From: Lunatibacter sp038209145
GTDB taxonomy: Bacteria; Bacteroidota; Bacteroidia; Cytophagales; Cyclobacteriaceae
Length of the DNA stretch: 15,884 nucleotides
Direction of reading: 5' to 3'
Assembly: GCA_038209145.1 (NCBI GenBank)
Contig: JBBQXZ010000100.1
Coordinates: 1 to 15,884, forward strand
The notes beneath the pieces were generated by a model. That model ran no database searches and had not been told where the DNA came from. It was given only the letters and a program-made list of their open reading frames with translations. A program made the position numbers and the translations under genes. Within the stretch, counting starts at the first letter, position 1. Each line of letters opens with the position of its first letter. Of the stretch, positions 7,677-15,222 are shown piece after piece.

Positions 7677-7994
7677 AAATAGTATAATTTGATAAATTGC
7701 TGATGGATTTTGGGTTTGGGACTTATTACATCTTTTTTTGAAGTGTAAATGTACACTTTATTGGCATTAGCCCATAAATGGGAAAAATTCTCTTTCATTT
7801 TCCCAAGAAAGTTGGCTTTGGGATGGGATGTTAAAAAATACGATTTTATAGAAATGTCATTCAAAAGACATAAATCCCTGTCTGGAAACGTAATATTTGA
7901 GTTAAATATTGGCCTGTGTTTCTTTCTGAAAAATTTTAATTTGATTTAAGAACAGACAAAATTTGTTGATATTTAAATCACATCATTAACAAGG

Positions 7995-8002
7995 TAAATT
8001 TG
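7995..8002 (+). promoter_or_regulatory. Putative -7 promoter element of the DUF547 gene
   Basis: TAAATTTG matches the Bacteroidota TAnnTTTG -7 consensus exactly, 80 bases before the ATG at 8083. The nearest upstream TTG (7966-7968) is 26 bases away, slightly beyond the usual 17-23 spacing, so the -33 partner is uncertain. Confidence 0.4.
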
Positions 8003-8082
8003 AAAATCTATTCTTATAAGAAACTTTACAGGTATTAAAATTCAGAAAGTGTTTAATTTCATCCATTCTTAACTAATTATTT

Positions 8083-8838
8083 ATGCTAATTCAGTTTTTC
8101 TTGTTCGTACTCTTGTTCAACCTTTCCTCCGGTTCCTCGGAGCAAGGTCAGATTGGTTCCAGAACACCATCCCATCAGTCTTTTAATGAGTTGCTCAAAA
8201 AGCATGTCAGCAAGGAAGGAATTGTCAACTACCAAGGATTTATCCAGGACAGAGCTAAGCTTGACAAGTACCTTGAACTCTTGAGTAACAATGCTCCCGA
8301 CAAGAACACCTGGACAAAAGAAGAGCAATTGGCCTATTGGATCAATGCCTACAATGCCTTTACGGTCAAGTTGATCGTGGATAATTATCCTGTGAAAAGT
8401 ATCCAAGACCTTGATCCAAAAGTCAAACTCCCTTTGATCAATACGGTCTGGGATATCAAATTTTTCAAAATTGGAGGAAAAGAATCTTCCCTGGACGAGA
8501 TAGAGCACAAGATTTTGAGGCAGGAGTTTGAGGAACCAAGGATACATTTTGCGGTCAACTGTGCTTCGTTTTCCTGTCCGCCCTTGTGGAACGAGGCGTT
8601 TGTTCCAGAAAAAATAGATCAGCAGCTTGATCTGGTAACCCGCACATTTATCAATGACCCCAAAAGGAATAAGATCAGCCCTGATAAGCTTGAGATTTCT
8701 TCTATTTTTTCCTGGTTCAAAGGTGATTTTACAAAAAATGGAAGCCTAATTGATTACCTTAACCAATATTCCAAAGTCAAAATCAAACCCAACGCCAAGA
8801 TATCACACCTTGACTATGACTGGTCCCTCAATGAGTAA
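8083..8838 (+). CDS. DUF547 domain-containing secreted protein
   Basis: A 251-aa intact protein with an N-terminal hydrophobic signal peptide (about residues 1-18), so probably periplasmic or surface-exposed. The DUF547 domain (PF04784) is identified by V-N-Y-x-G-F near 48, W-I-N-A-Y-N-A-F at 86-93, N-Y-P-V-K-S-I, the conserved block R-I-H-F-A-V-N-C-A-S-F-S-C-P-P-L at about 153-168 (Cys160, Cys165), S-S-I-F-S-W-F-K-G-D-F, and the C-terminal Y-D-W-S-L-N. The Asn-Cys-x-x-x-x-Cys arrangement is the family hallmark; a papain-like fold has been suggested for relatives, but no activity is established. The gene is monocistronic: divergent from the decayed lipoprotein and convergent with the decayed barrel at 9118. 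A close -7 element lies at 7995. Function unknown. Confidence 0.92.
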   Translation: MLIQFFLFVLLFNLSSGSSEQGQIGSRTPSHQSFNELLKKHVSKEGIVNYQGFIQDRAKLDKYLELLSNNAPDKNTWTKEEQLAYWINAYNAFTVKLIVDNYPVKSIQDLDPKVKLPLINTVWDIKFFKIGGKESSLDEIEHKILRQEFEEPRIHFAVNCASFSCPPLWNEAFVPEKIDQQLDLVTRTFINDPKRNKISPDKLEISSIFSWFKGDFTKNGSLIDYLNQYSKVKIKPNAKISHLDYDWSLNE

Positions 8839-9117
8839 CTCCAACAGAAATAGCCTCATCCGTCCAAAAGTGGTAAAAAATCAAACAGGAAGCCTTACCT
8901 CAAAGCTTGAATACTTACTTAATATGGAATCAATTTTTAATGAGCCACCCATACCGTAAATCAGGTGCTTTACCAAGGGCACTTCCCTATAATATTTTAG
9001 ATTGAGATTATTTACCCGGCTCGTCCTTCAGGATTATTTTTAATTTATAAAAGCTTTTAATTCTTGAGTTTCTTTTCCCAGGCTTTCTATGTGAAAAGAA
9101 CAACAATAGTTTTAAAA

Positions 9118-10044
9118 TCATCGGGGCATTCTGTCTGATCCTCCAAAACTCCTTAGGTTATAAGTGAGTGTCACCATAAAAAACTGCTGCACTACCCGCG
9201 TTCGGCTATCCTCTATGTACACATCGGTCACATTTCGGTCAATACTTGTATTTTGGTTGAGCAAATCAAATATGGTCATTTTCATTTCAAATTTCTCGGT
9301 GGGAGGAAAACGGTAACCCAAATCGGCGTTCATGAGCCAAACGGACTGGTCAAATTCCTCTCCCAAGCCTTTATACACCTGGTTGTTTATATTTGTGCTG
9401 ACAAAAATGCCTCCTGCAAAATTCCAGTATAAATCAAGCCGGGTACTTTGGATATAGTAGTTATTGTTGAGGTTTTCCTGCAAACTGCTGCGTACAATAT
9501 TGTAATTTCCCCGCGTAGACAGGTTAAAATCCAGGTGTTCTCCCACATTGCTGCTGATCCCTATACCAGGGCCTACATACATGTTTCGGTTGTAGTTGGT
9601 TTGGTTGTTAATCAGTCCGGGACGTTTGGTTATACCTGCTCTGGCACTCAGATTCAGGTTACTTTGCATAAAATTGAGTGGAAATCCAAAAGAAAAATAA
9701 CTTCTAAGGTCCCAATATTGGTCCAGGTTTTCAGGGCTGTTAAGTTGGCCTCCCTGGCGTAGCAGCACATCCCCCTGAATAAGTGTATCCCTACTGGCTA
9801 TATAGGTGGCATTTCCCAGGTAATTACTTGTCACATTCCCGCCCAGGTACATGAAAAAGGATTAATTGGTTTCAGGATCTAGCTTTCGGATTCGTGTAGA
9901 CATGCTGTGTTCGTACTCCTGGTCCAAATTCGGATTGCCTGTTGAAATCTGAATAGGGTTGCTGTTGTCAATTACGTCCTGAAGTTGGCGAACCGAAGGA
10001 GCATCGGTGTCTCCACGGTAATAAATCCTAATATTGGTATTAAC
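9118..10044 (-). pseudogene. C-terminal remnant of an outer-membrane beta-barrel (TonB-receptor-like) gene
   Basis: The minus strand from about 10044 reads N-T-N-I-R-I-Y-Y-R-G-D-T-D-A-P-S-V-R-Q-L-Q, then D-N-S-N-P-I-Q-I-S-T-G-N-P-N-L-D-Q-E-Y. This is the hallmark region of the OMP_b-brl_3 / TonB-dependent outer-membrane protein family. A TAA stop near 9867 interrupts it, and the same frame resumes S-F-F-M-Y-L-G-G-N-V-T-S-N-Y-L-G-N and runs through barrel strands to R-M-P-R and a TGA at 9118. Full family members are usually 800-950 aa; only about the last 300 codons survive. The N-terminal domains are missing, and the recognisable sequence starts immediately after the stop codon of the upstream sulfatase, with no spacer. 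The ATG-started frame at 9118-9852 could be translated in principle, but would lack a signal peptide and cannot make a complete barrel. Confidence 0.85.
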
Positions 10045-11685
10045 TCAATTTATATCTAGTTTATTATAGAGTAACTGTACGCTATCCCTAAAGTCTTTGT
10101 CTTCAAAATCCATTATATATGTTTTGGGTAATTCGTTATTCCCTTTCGCCTCGATCAGCAACTCTGAACATCTACTTCTAAACATCTCCAATACGTCTTG
10201 CTTATCTGCCTTACCCGCTAGATTATTTCGTTCGTAGGGATCATTTTGCAAATCAAAAAGCTCTTCATAAATCGGTTTTTCACCCAAAAAAGGTGCTATT
10301 AATGAGAGAATATGGCGTTGATCCTTTTCCTTGCTAAAGTATCGAATGTACTTCCAGTCCTTTGAGCGGACGGCCTCCATTCTTGGGTAGTTTTGCTCCA
10401 TAAACATGTTCTCGCTGAAAAAATATTTTCTCCAATCTTTGCTGGTATTTTCAAGGATAGGTTTTAGACTTTTCCCTTGCATTTCGGCAGGTATATCAAT
10501 GCCTGCAAAATCAAGAAGTGTTGGTGCAATATCGATATTGAGACTTATCTGGTCCACAACCTCACCTTGATGTAACCCAGGAGCATATATGATCATGGGG
10601 ATTTTCAAATCTATGTCGTAGAGGAAGGTTTTACCTGCAAGTCCATATTCACCATGAAAGAGTCCATGATCCGAAGTAAATACAATGATGGTATTGTCAA
10701 GGATTCCCTGCGTTGCAAGTTCCCGCACAATTTTTCCCACTACTTGATCTATGCCTGTTACAGTTTGAGTAGTTCTAATCTGATTCTCTTTTAGTGATTT
10801 TTCCGTTTTCGTCCAGTCATAACTTTGCAGGTATTGCCCATTATAAACATGCACTGGCAGCTTGGGGGTTTGGATGGAATCGTATGCCACATAATCAGCA
10901 GGTAATGGCATCTGATCCATCTGATCCCGATAGGCTGATCGATAAAGCTCAGGATCATTCGGTAGCTGTTTCATGGAATTTGTACCGTTGCTATGGGGAA
11001 CGTTAAAGTTGATCATTAGGCAAAATGGCTGGTCTGTGGGACGAGTTCGCAAGAAGCTTTGAGAAGTCTCTAATGCCTCATCAATACTCAAAAATTCATC
11101 TACTGCCTCTTGAATAATATCTATCTGATTGTCTGCTTTAGCGTCTCTGAAAATCTCATGCGAATTCTTAGGGTAAAAGGAAAGATGTCCATGACCTGCT
11201 CGCCAATAATCAAATGATTCATCCATCACGCCACTTCTATATCCTAGTCCTTTTTCGCTTTTCCCGACAGGTGTGTGATTTTTGCCCACCCAACCTGTGT
11301 AGTAACCATTTTTACGAAGGAGCATGGGGTATGTATTGGCATAAGCTTCTTCAGTCATTACGGAATTAGAGCCAAAAGTGACTCCATGTTTTCGTTCGTA
11401 CATTCCTGTTAAAATGGAAGTTCTACTTGGAGTACAAATGGCTGACGTAACAAATGCATTGCTGAAAAGTGTTCCCTCAGCAGCCAGCTTATTCAGATTG
11501 GGCGTTTGAACAATTTTGTTAGCTCCTATCGCCCCTAGGTAATCCCACCTCATATCGTCTGCTAAGACAACAACGATGTTTGGTCTCTTGACCTGCTGAC
11601 CATATACTTTACAATTAGCCAAAAAGAATATCAACCCCACTAGCAATGGCAGGATCAAATAGTATTTACTCTTCTTATTTCTCAT
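10045..11685 (-). CDS. Sulfatase B1 (S1-type, formylglycine-dependent)
   Basis: A 546-aa exported sulfatase expected to hydrolyse sulfate esters on a polysaccharide. It has a signal sequence at about 1-30. R-P-N-I-V-V-V-L-A-D-D gives calcium ligands Asp43/Asp44. The maturation motif C-T-P-S-R has Cys84 for conversion to formylglycine, followed by T-S-I-L-T-G-M-Y. Further active-site residues: G-K-N-H (Lys135, His137), V-P-H (His231), T-S-D-H-G (Asp339, His340) and G-K-T (Lys352). The C-terminal E-E-L-F-D-L-Q-N-D-P-Y-E-R-N-N-L-A is typical of the family. It lies 20 bp downstream of sulfatase A1 on the same strand, so it is co-transcribed. A closely similar but broken copy (B2) lies at 14521-15210. 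The stop codon directly abuts a foreign barrel-gene fragment, so its last residues (N-K-L-D-I-N) may have been shaped by a deletion. The substrate is not deducible, and no maturase gene is in the window. Confidence 0.95.
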   Translation of the reverse strand: MRNKKSKYYLILPLLVGLIFFLANCKVYGQQVKRPNIVVVLADDMRWDYLGAIGANKIVQTPNLNKLAAEGTLFSNAFVTSAICTPSRTSILTGMYERKHGVTFGSNSVMTEEAYANTYPMLLRKNGYYTGWVGKNHTPVGKSEKGLGYRSGVMDESFDYWRAGHGHLSFYPKNSHEIFRDAKADNQIDIIQEAVDEFLSIDEALETSQSFLRTRPTDQPFCLMINFNVPHSNGTNSMKQLPNDPELYRSAYRDQMDQMPLPADYVAYDSIQTPKLPVHVYNGQYLQSYDWTKTEKSLKENQIRTTQTVTGIDQVVGKIVRELATQGILDNTIIVFTSDHGLFHGEYGLAGKTFLYDIDLKIPMIIYAPGLHQGEVVDQISLNIDIAPTLLDFAGIDIPAEMQGKSLKPILENTSKDWRKYFFSENMFMEQNYPRMEAVRSKDWKYIRYFSKEKDQRHILSLIAPFLGEKPIYEELFDLQNDPYERNNLAGKADKQDVLEMFRSRCSELLIEAKGNNELPKTYIMDFEDKDFRDSVQLLYNKLDIN

Positions 11686-11705
11686 AAATTATTGCCTAGT
11701 TTATT

Positions 11706-13505
11706 TTATCTGGGCAATTTTTCGATATACACATAATAAGCCGGATACACTCGTTTTGCCGAGTCAATGAGTTGGGCCTCCATATCATACTTGCCTGCGG
11801 AAACATAACCAGTAAAAGTGACCTCCTGCTGCCCTTCTTCAATATTTTTGGTTCCTTCCAAGTTAGCTACATAAATATAAGCTTGTTCAAAATCTTCTTT
11901 TTCACTGCCAATCTTCGCCCTTTCAAGTTCCACGATTTTTTCCTGGGCAGGAAAAGCCGCATTAATTGCCAGCCCACTTTCCCTTGGAAATCTGCGTAGG
12001 GAAATCGAATATTCTCCATCTTCAACAAATTCGATCTTCCATCGCCCGGTAGCTTGTGAGGCCGAAGTTGCGCCATTCTGATGCCATGCTGAACCATGCT
12101 TTCCAGTCAACATATCGTGGGCATTAATTCGGCTGGGATTCTCCTTCTCAGAACCTACTTTTATATAAGCGTATCGCTCGTTTGGCCCCTCATCCATGAT
12201 AGATTGCCACCATTTCTCATACCCTAACGCTAATTTTTCCACCACCAAAGGATGCTGGTCAATGACATTCTTAGCCTGGATTTTATCATTCGCCATGTCA
12301 TACAGTTCTTTCCCATTTACTAATCTCCATCGATCATCCATGACTGAATAATCTTTGTACTTCACCAAGTTTTGTAGTCGCTGGGTATCTACATACATGA
12401 CCCTATTTGGCCAAGACTTGGTGCTTTCTGTAAGCAGGGGTTTAAGACTGATACCATCAAGTGGTTTTACAGGATTAAAATCAAACCCAAGAAGATCCAC
12501 AAACGTAGGAAGCAAATCGTAGTGGGCCACCAACTTATCTATGTCTTTGCCTCCTGTCAACTGGCCATCTGGCCAACGGATAAACAGGGGCACACGGTGA
12601 CCTCCTTCGTACACTGAGCCTTTGGCACCCCTCAAGCCGCCATCGAATATATTATTTCCACCCGAAGTGCCATTGTCCGTAGTAAATATCAGGATGGTAT
12701 TATCCGTCAAATCCAACTCCTCCAGTTTCTGCTCCAGTCGCTTAAAGTTGTCATCAATGTTGGTGATCATCCCATAAAATCTTTTGAATCGCTCCGGAAG
12801 CTCTTCCTCACTGTAATCTTTATATACATCAATATATTCCTTAGGTACGTTTAGCGGGTTATGTGGTGCATTTGAGGCTATGTATGCGAAAAATGGTGTG
12901 TCCTTATTTTCTTCTATAAACTCCATCGCTTCCGAAAAGAACACATCCGTACAATAGCCTTCGTATTTTTCAAGCTCGCCATTGTGCCAATAGGTATCAT
13001 CAAAGTAATCATTATCCCAATAGTCCGGCCCTTGGGAAATGCCCCCTCCCCCATGCCTAACGACTTCATGAAATCCCCTGTCTTCCGGGCGAAGCGGGAA
13101 ATTATCACCCAGATGCCATTTGCCAAACATACCATTGGTATATCCATTTTGGGCAAAAAGCTGTGGTAGAATAACTTCATCTTCGAAAAGCAGCGAACGT
13201 CCGGTAATAGTATGGAATACATTCAACCGATTGGTATATCTACCTGTCATAATTGCACCCCTGGTCGGCGCACAAGTGGTAGATACATGATATTTTGTGA
13301 ACCTTACCGCATCACCATAAAATGCATCCAGGTTAGGCGTTTTTATAATGGGATTCCCCATGGCGCTTAAATCTCCCATACCTTGATCATCTGTAATGAC
13401 CATAATGACATTGGGTTTCTTTTGAGCTAGGGCTGCACTTGGAATCATCAGAGCCAGTCCTACTAACATGGCCATTGTATAAGACAGGTTTATCATATTA
13501 TACAT
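11706..13505 (-). CDS. Arylsulfatase A1 (S1-type) with extra C-terminal domain
   Basis: A 599-aa secreted sulfatase with signal peptide ending A-A-L-A-Q (about residue 28). P-N-V-I-M-V-I-T-D-D-Q-G gives Asp39/Asp40. The motif C-A-P-T-R (Cys78) is followed by G-A-I-M-T-G-R-Y, a canonical formylglycine signature. G-K-W-H-L-G gives Lys129/His131. Also seen are A-P-H-N-P (His215), T-T-D-N-G (Asp277/Asn278) and L-R-G-A-K-G-S-V-Y-E-G-G-H-R-V-P (Lys295), the strongly conserved arylsulfatase metal and sulfate-binding residues. The catalytic domain ends near residue 440. Residues about 455-599 form an additional region with G-R-W-K-I-E-F-x-x-x-G-E-Y-S-I-S-L-R-R and a final Y-Y-V-Y-I-E-K-L, shared with copy A2. 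It looks like a beta-rich accessory domain and could be carbohydrate-binding. It is the first intact gene of the A1-B1 pair. The second Met (codon 4) is an alternative start. Substrate unknown. Confidence 0.95.
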   Translation of the reverse strand: MYNMINLSYTMAMLVGLALMIPSAALAQKKPNVIMVITDDQGMGDLSAMGNPIIKTPNLDAFYGDAVRFTKYHVSTTCAPTRGAIMTGRYTNRLNVFHTITGRSLLFEDEVILPQLFAQNGYTNGMFGKWHLGDNFPLRPEDRGFHEVVRHGGGGISQGPDYWDNDYFDDTYWHNGELEKYEGYCTDVFFSEAMEFIEENKDTPFFAYIASNAPHNPLNVPKEYIDVYKDYSEEELPERFKRFYGMITNIDDNFKRLEQKLEELDLTDNTILIFTTDNGTSGGNNIFDGGLRGAKGSVYEGGHRVPLFIRWPDGQLTGGKDIDKLVAHYDLLPTFVDLLGFDFNPVKPLDGISLKPLLTESTKSWPNRVMYVDTQRLQNLVKYKDYSVMDDRWRLVNGKELYDMANDKIQAKNVIDQHPLVVEKLALGYEKWWQSIMDEGPNERYAYIKVGSEKENPSRINAHDMLTGKHGSAWHQNGATSASQATGRWKIEFVEDGEYSISLRRFPRESGLAINAAFPAQEKIVELERAKIGSEKEDFEQAYIYVANLEGTKNIEEGQQEVTFTGYVSAGKYDMEAQLIDSAKRVYPAYYVYIEKLPR

Positions 13506-13582
13506 ATTTTATTTTATCAATTTGATTATTACCTCTGTGATTACTGCATCTTCTGATCAATGACCAACTTAATCACCAAATC

Positions 13583-13825
13583 CTATGTTTCAATACGATT
13601 ACCAGATAGATTTAAACTCAATCTATCGGCATCTTGCTTATTATCAATGGCCCCTCCATCAGAAGTATAACATATATAGAAAAAACCAAGGTCGTCTCTT
13701 CAGAAAGTGACAAGGCATAATTTCAATAAATATCAGAAGTAATTCCGTTGGTAGTACCCGTAAACAGCCAATAGACTTTTAAGGCACAGGTTGTCAATTT
13801 GGGTAATGCCCCCGATTTTCGGAGG
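13583..13825 (-). pseudogene. Fossil of a SusC N-terminal (carboxypeptidase-regulatory-like) domain
   Basis: No frame is open throughout, but successive minus-strand frames spell the domain that precedes the plug of SusC/RagA TonB-dependent receptors. I read I-G-G-I-T-Q-I-D-N, then after a one-base shift P-V-P, stop, K-S-I-G, then F-T-G-T-T-N-G-I-T-S-D-I-Y, a TGA where Gly is expected, N-Y-A-L-S-L-S-E-E-T-T-L-V-F, and after another shift Y-I-C-Y-T-S-D-G-G-A-I-D-N. The usual SusC pattern is G-x-V-T-D...P-x-P-G-x-x-V-x-x-K-G-T-T-N-G-T-x-T-D-x-x-G-N-Y...L-V-F-S-Y-I-G-Y. The receptor's plug and barrel are absent. It lies 77 bp upstream of A1. Between 13826 and 13985 I recognise nothing apart from a small GC-rich stem at about 13809-13825. 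Confidence 0.68.
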
Positions 13826-13985
13826 CCCTTCATTCCACTTGGCAGTTTCTATTGCTGTTAAGTTGCTCCTCAGCAGAGCTTAAGTCCTTTTCAAAACTGC
13901 TCAGGGTGTTACAAATTTTCTAAACCAATGTCATCAACTATTTTTGGCCACATTACCTCTTTTAAGGAAGCTTTTACCATGACTG

Positions 13986-14520
13986 TCAATATCCTGCGTT
14001 TTGTTCAAGTTTCGGGTTGTTTCTCATCTCCGATGTTGGAATAGGGAATAACAACTCTCTTGCGCTCAACGTTGGACCGTATGCAAATTGATGCCCAACA
14101 AATTCATCAAAGGTGCCATTGCTTACATCAAATCCTTTTCTGACCCTGATCATGTCAAACCATGTAACAGTTTCATAACTTAGTTCATGCCATTTTTCTC
14201 TCCATACCGCTTCTCTAAATTCATCTTTAGAAAGACTAACATGTGGAGTTAATCCTGCTCGAATCCTTATAGCATTAACACCTTCATATGCCAAAGTTGT
14301 AGGGCCGGATATTTCATTTGATGTTTCAGCATAGTCTAATAACAACTCAGCATAGCGATATAATGACCAGTTAAGATCAGAACTTGCCGATAAAAGATTA
14401 GCCTGCACATCGAAATGTTTATACAAGAAATACCCGCCAATATCGATAGTTTTAGACCTGTTCGTTTTTAAAGTATATTCAGTGTAATAAAACGCTTTTT
14501 CTTCAATCCTCTTGTCCCCA
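13986..14520 (-). pseudogene. C-terminal fragment of a SusD/RagB-type protein, fused in frame to a sulfatase remnant
   Basis: About 178 codons reading K-A-F-Y-Y-T-E-Y-T, then D-L-N-W-S-L-Y-R-Y-A-E-L-L-L-D-Y-A-E-T-S-N-E, A-I-R-I-R-A-G-L, W-R-E-K-W-H-E-L-S-Y-E, and R-E-L-L-F-P-I-P-T-S-E-M-R-N-N-P-x-L-x-Q-N-A-G-Y before the TGA at 13986. These are the hallmark blocks of the C-terminal half of SusD lipoproteins, which bind glycans at the cell surface beside SusC. Roughly the first 350 residues of a normal SusD, including the lipoprotein signal, are missing. Instead the frame continues upstream directly into sulfatase sequence (N-L-P-H-N-A-G-T-S-S-M-Q). The change-over lies near 14505-14525. The 3' end itself is intact and ends as SusD proteins usually do. 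Without a signal peptide the fragment cannot act as a surface protein. Confidence 0.88.
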
Positions 14521-15210
14521 TCCTTCAATTGCATGCTACTTGTCCCTGCATTATGGGGTAGGTTGAAGCAAACGGAAAGGGCAAAAGGTTGATCTTTTGG
14601 ACGGTGATCCAGAAAGCGTAATGCACCCTCCAGGTTTTTACTATTATCCAGAAAATCATCCATCCCTTCCTGAATAATTTCGATCTGTGTATTATTATTT
14701 GCATTTCAAAAATCCCATGAAGGTTTTTGGGATAAAAGGATAAATGGCCATGGCCGGCGTACCGATAATCGAAGCTTTTTTCCATCAAACCACTTTCATA
14801 CCCCCCCTCACCAATCGGCGAATGGTTTTACTGACATAACCGATATTATACCCACCACTTCTCAACAAAATGGGATAAGATTTTTTCCATGCCTCCGAAG
14901 ATACACTTGTGCCCGAGTTAAAATTCACCCCATGTTTTCGTTCGTACTGACTCAATAACAAGGATATCCGGCTGGGTGTGCATATCGCACTGGTAATGTA
15001 CACCTTGGTAAATAAAATACCCTCCTTTGCCAATTGATCCAGGTTTGGGGTTTTCACCAATTCATTTCCGGTAATCCCCATATATCCATAAGGTTGGTCA
15101 TCTGTTAGGATAAAAATAAAGTTGGGTTGTTGTTGGTTTTGTCCCATTAATTTTACCTGAAACAGTAATAAGCTAATTAACAATAATGGGAGATAAAGAG
15201 CGCTTTTCAT
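14521..15210 (-). pseudogene. Sulfatase B2 remnant (two frameshifts, C-terminal part lost)
   Basis: The N-terminal part of a close relative of sulfatase B1. From an ATG at 15208-15210: signal peptide (about 1-23), I-L-T-D-D-Q-P with Asp37/38, and C-T-P-S-R with Cys77 (formylglycine site), then Y-E-R-K-H-G-V-N-F as in B1. Near 14826-14829 (a T4 run on the plus strand) one base is missing: V-S-K-T-I-R-R should read K-N-H-S-P-I-G-E, restoring the B1-like G-K-N-H-T-P-V-G active-site segment. The next frame gives G-Y-E-S-G-L-M-E-K-S-F-D-Y and A-G-H-G-H-L-S-F-Y-P-K-N. Near 14708 a second single-base loss leads into Q-I-E-I-I-Q-E-G-M-D-D-F-L and F-N-L-P-H-N-A-G-T-S-S-M-Q. There the sulfatase stops and SusD sequence begins, so the Asp-His metal site and Lys equivalent to B1 339-352 are absent. 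It cannot be catalytically active. It follows A2 by 12 bp. Confidence 0.88.
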
Positions 15211-15222
15211 ATCGGTTATAGA

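Larger units (their letters stand above)
7619..8082. other. 464-bp divergent intergenic region
   Basis: AT-rich DNA between the decayed lipoprotein gene (minus) and the DUF547 gene (plus). Two overlapping opposite open frames of 66-67 codons here (7661-7864 and 7749-7949) lack family-like sequence and are treated as chance. Besides the direct repeat at 7659-7676 and the -7 box at 7995, it holds a perfect inverted repeat at 7741-7758 (AAGTGTA and TACACTT around AATG), an operator-like palindrome of unknown use. Confidence 0.6.

Noticed and set aside
7661..7949. Two small overlapping opposite open frames in the intergenic region
   Set aside because: AT-rich, no signal peptide or motif, mutually overlapping; likely chance.
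8750..8959. Plus-strand 69-codon frame overlapping the DUF547 3' end
   Set aside because: Mostly an alternate-frame shadow of the DUF547 gene with no recognisable product.
9048..9059. 12-bp palindrome TAAAAGCTTTTA between convergent genes as a terminator
   Set aside because: The stem is AT-rich with no loop and no clear T-run; too weak to call.
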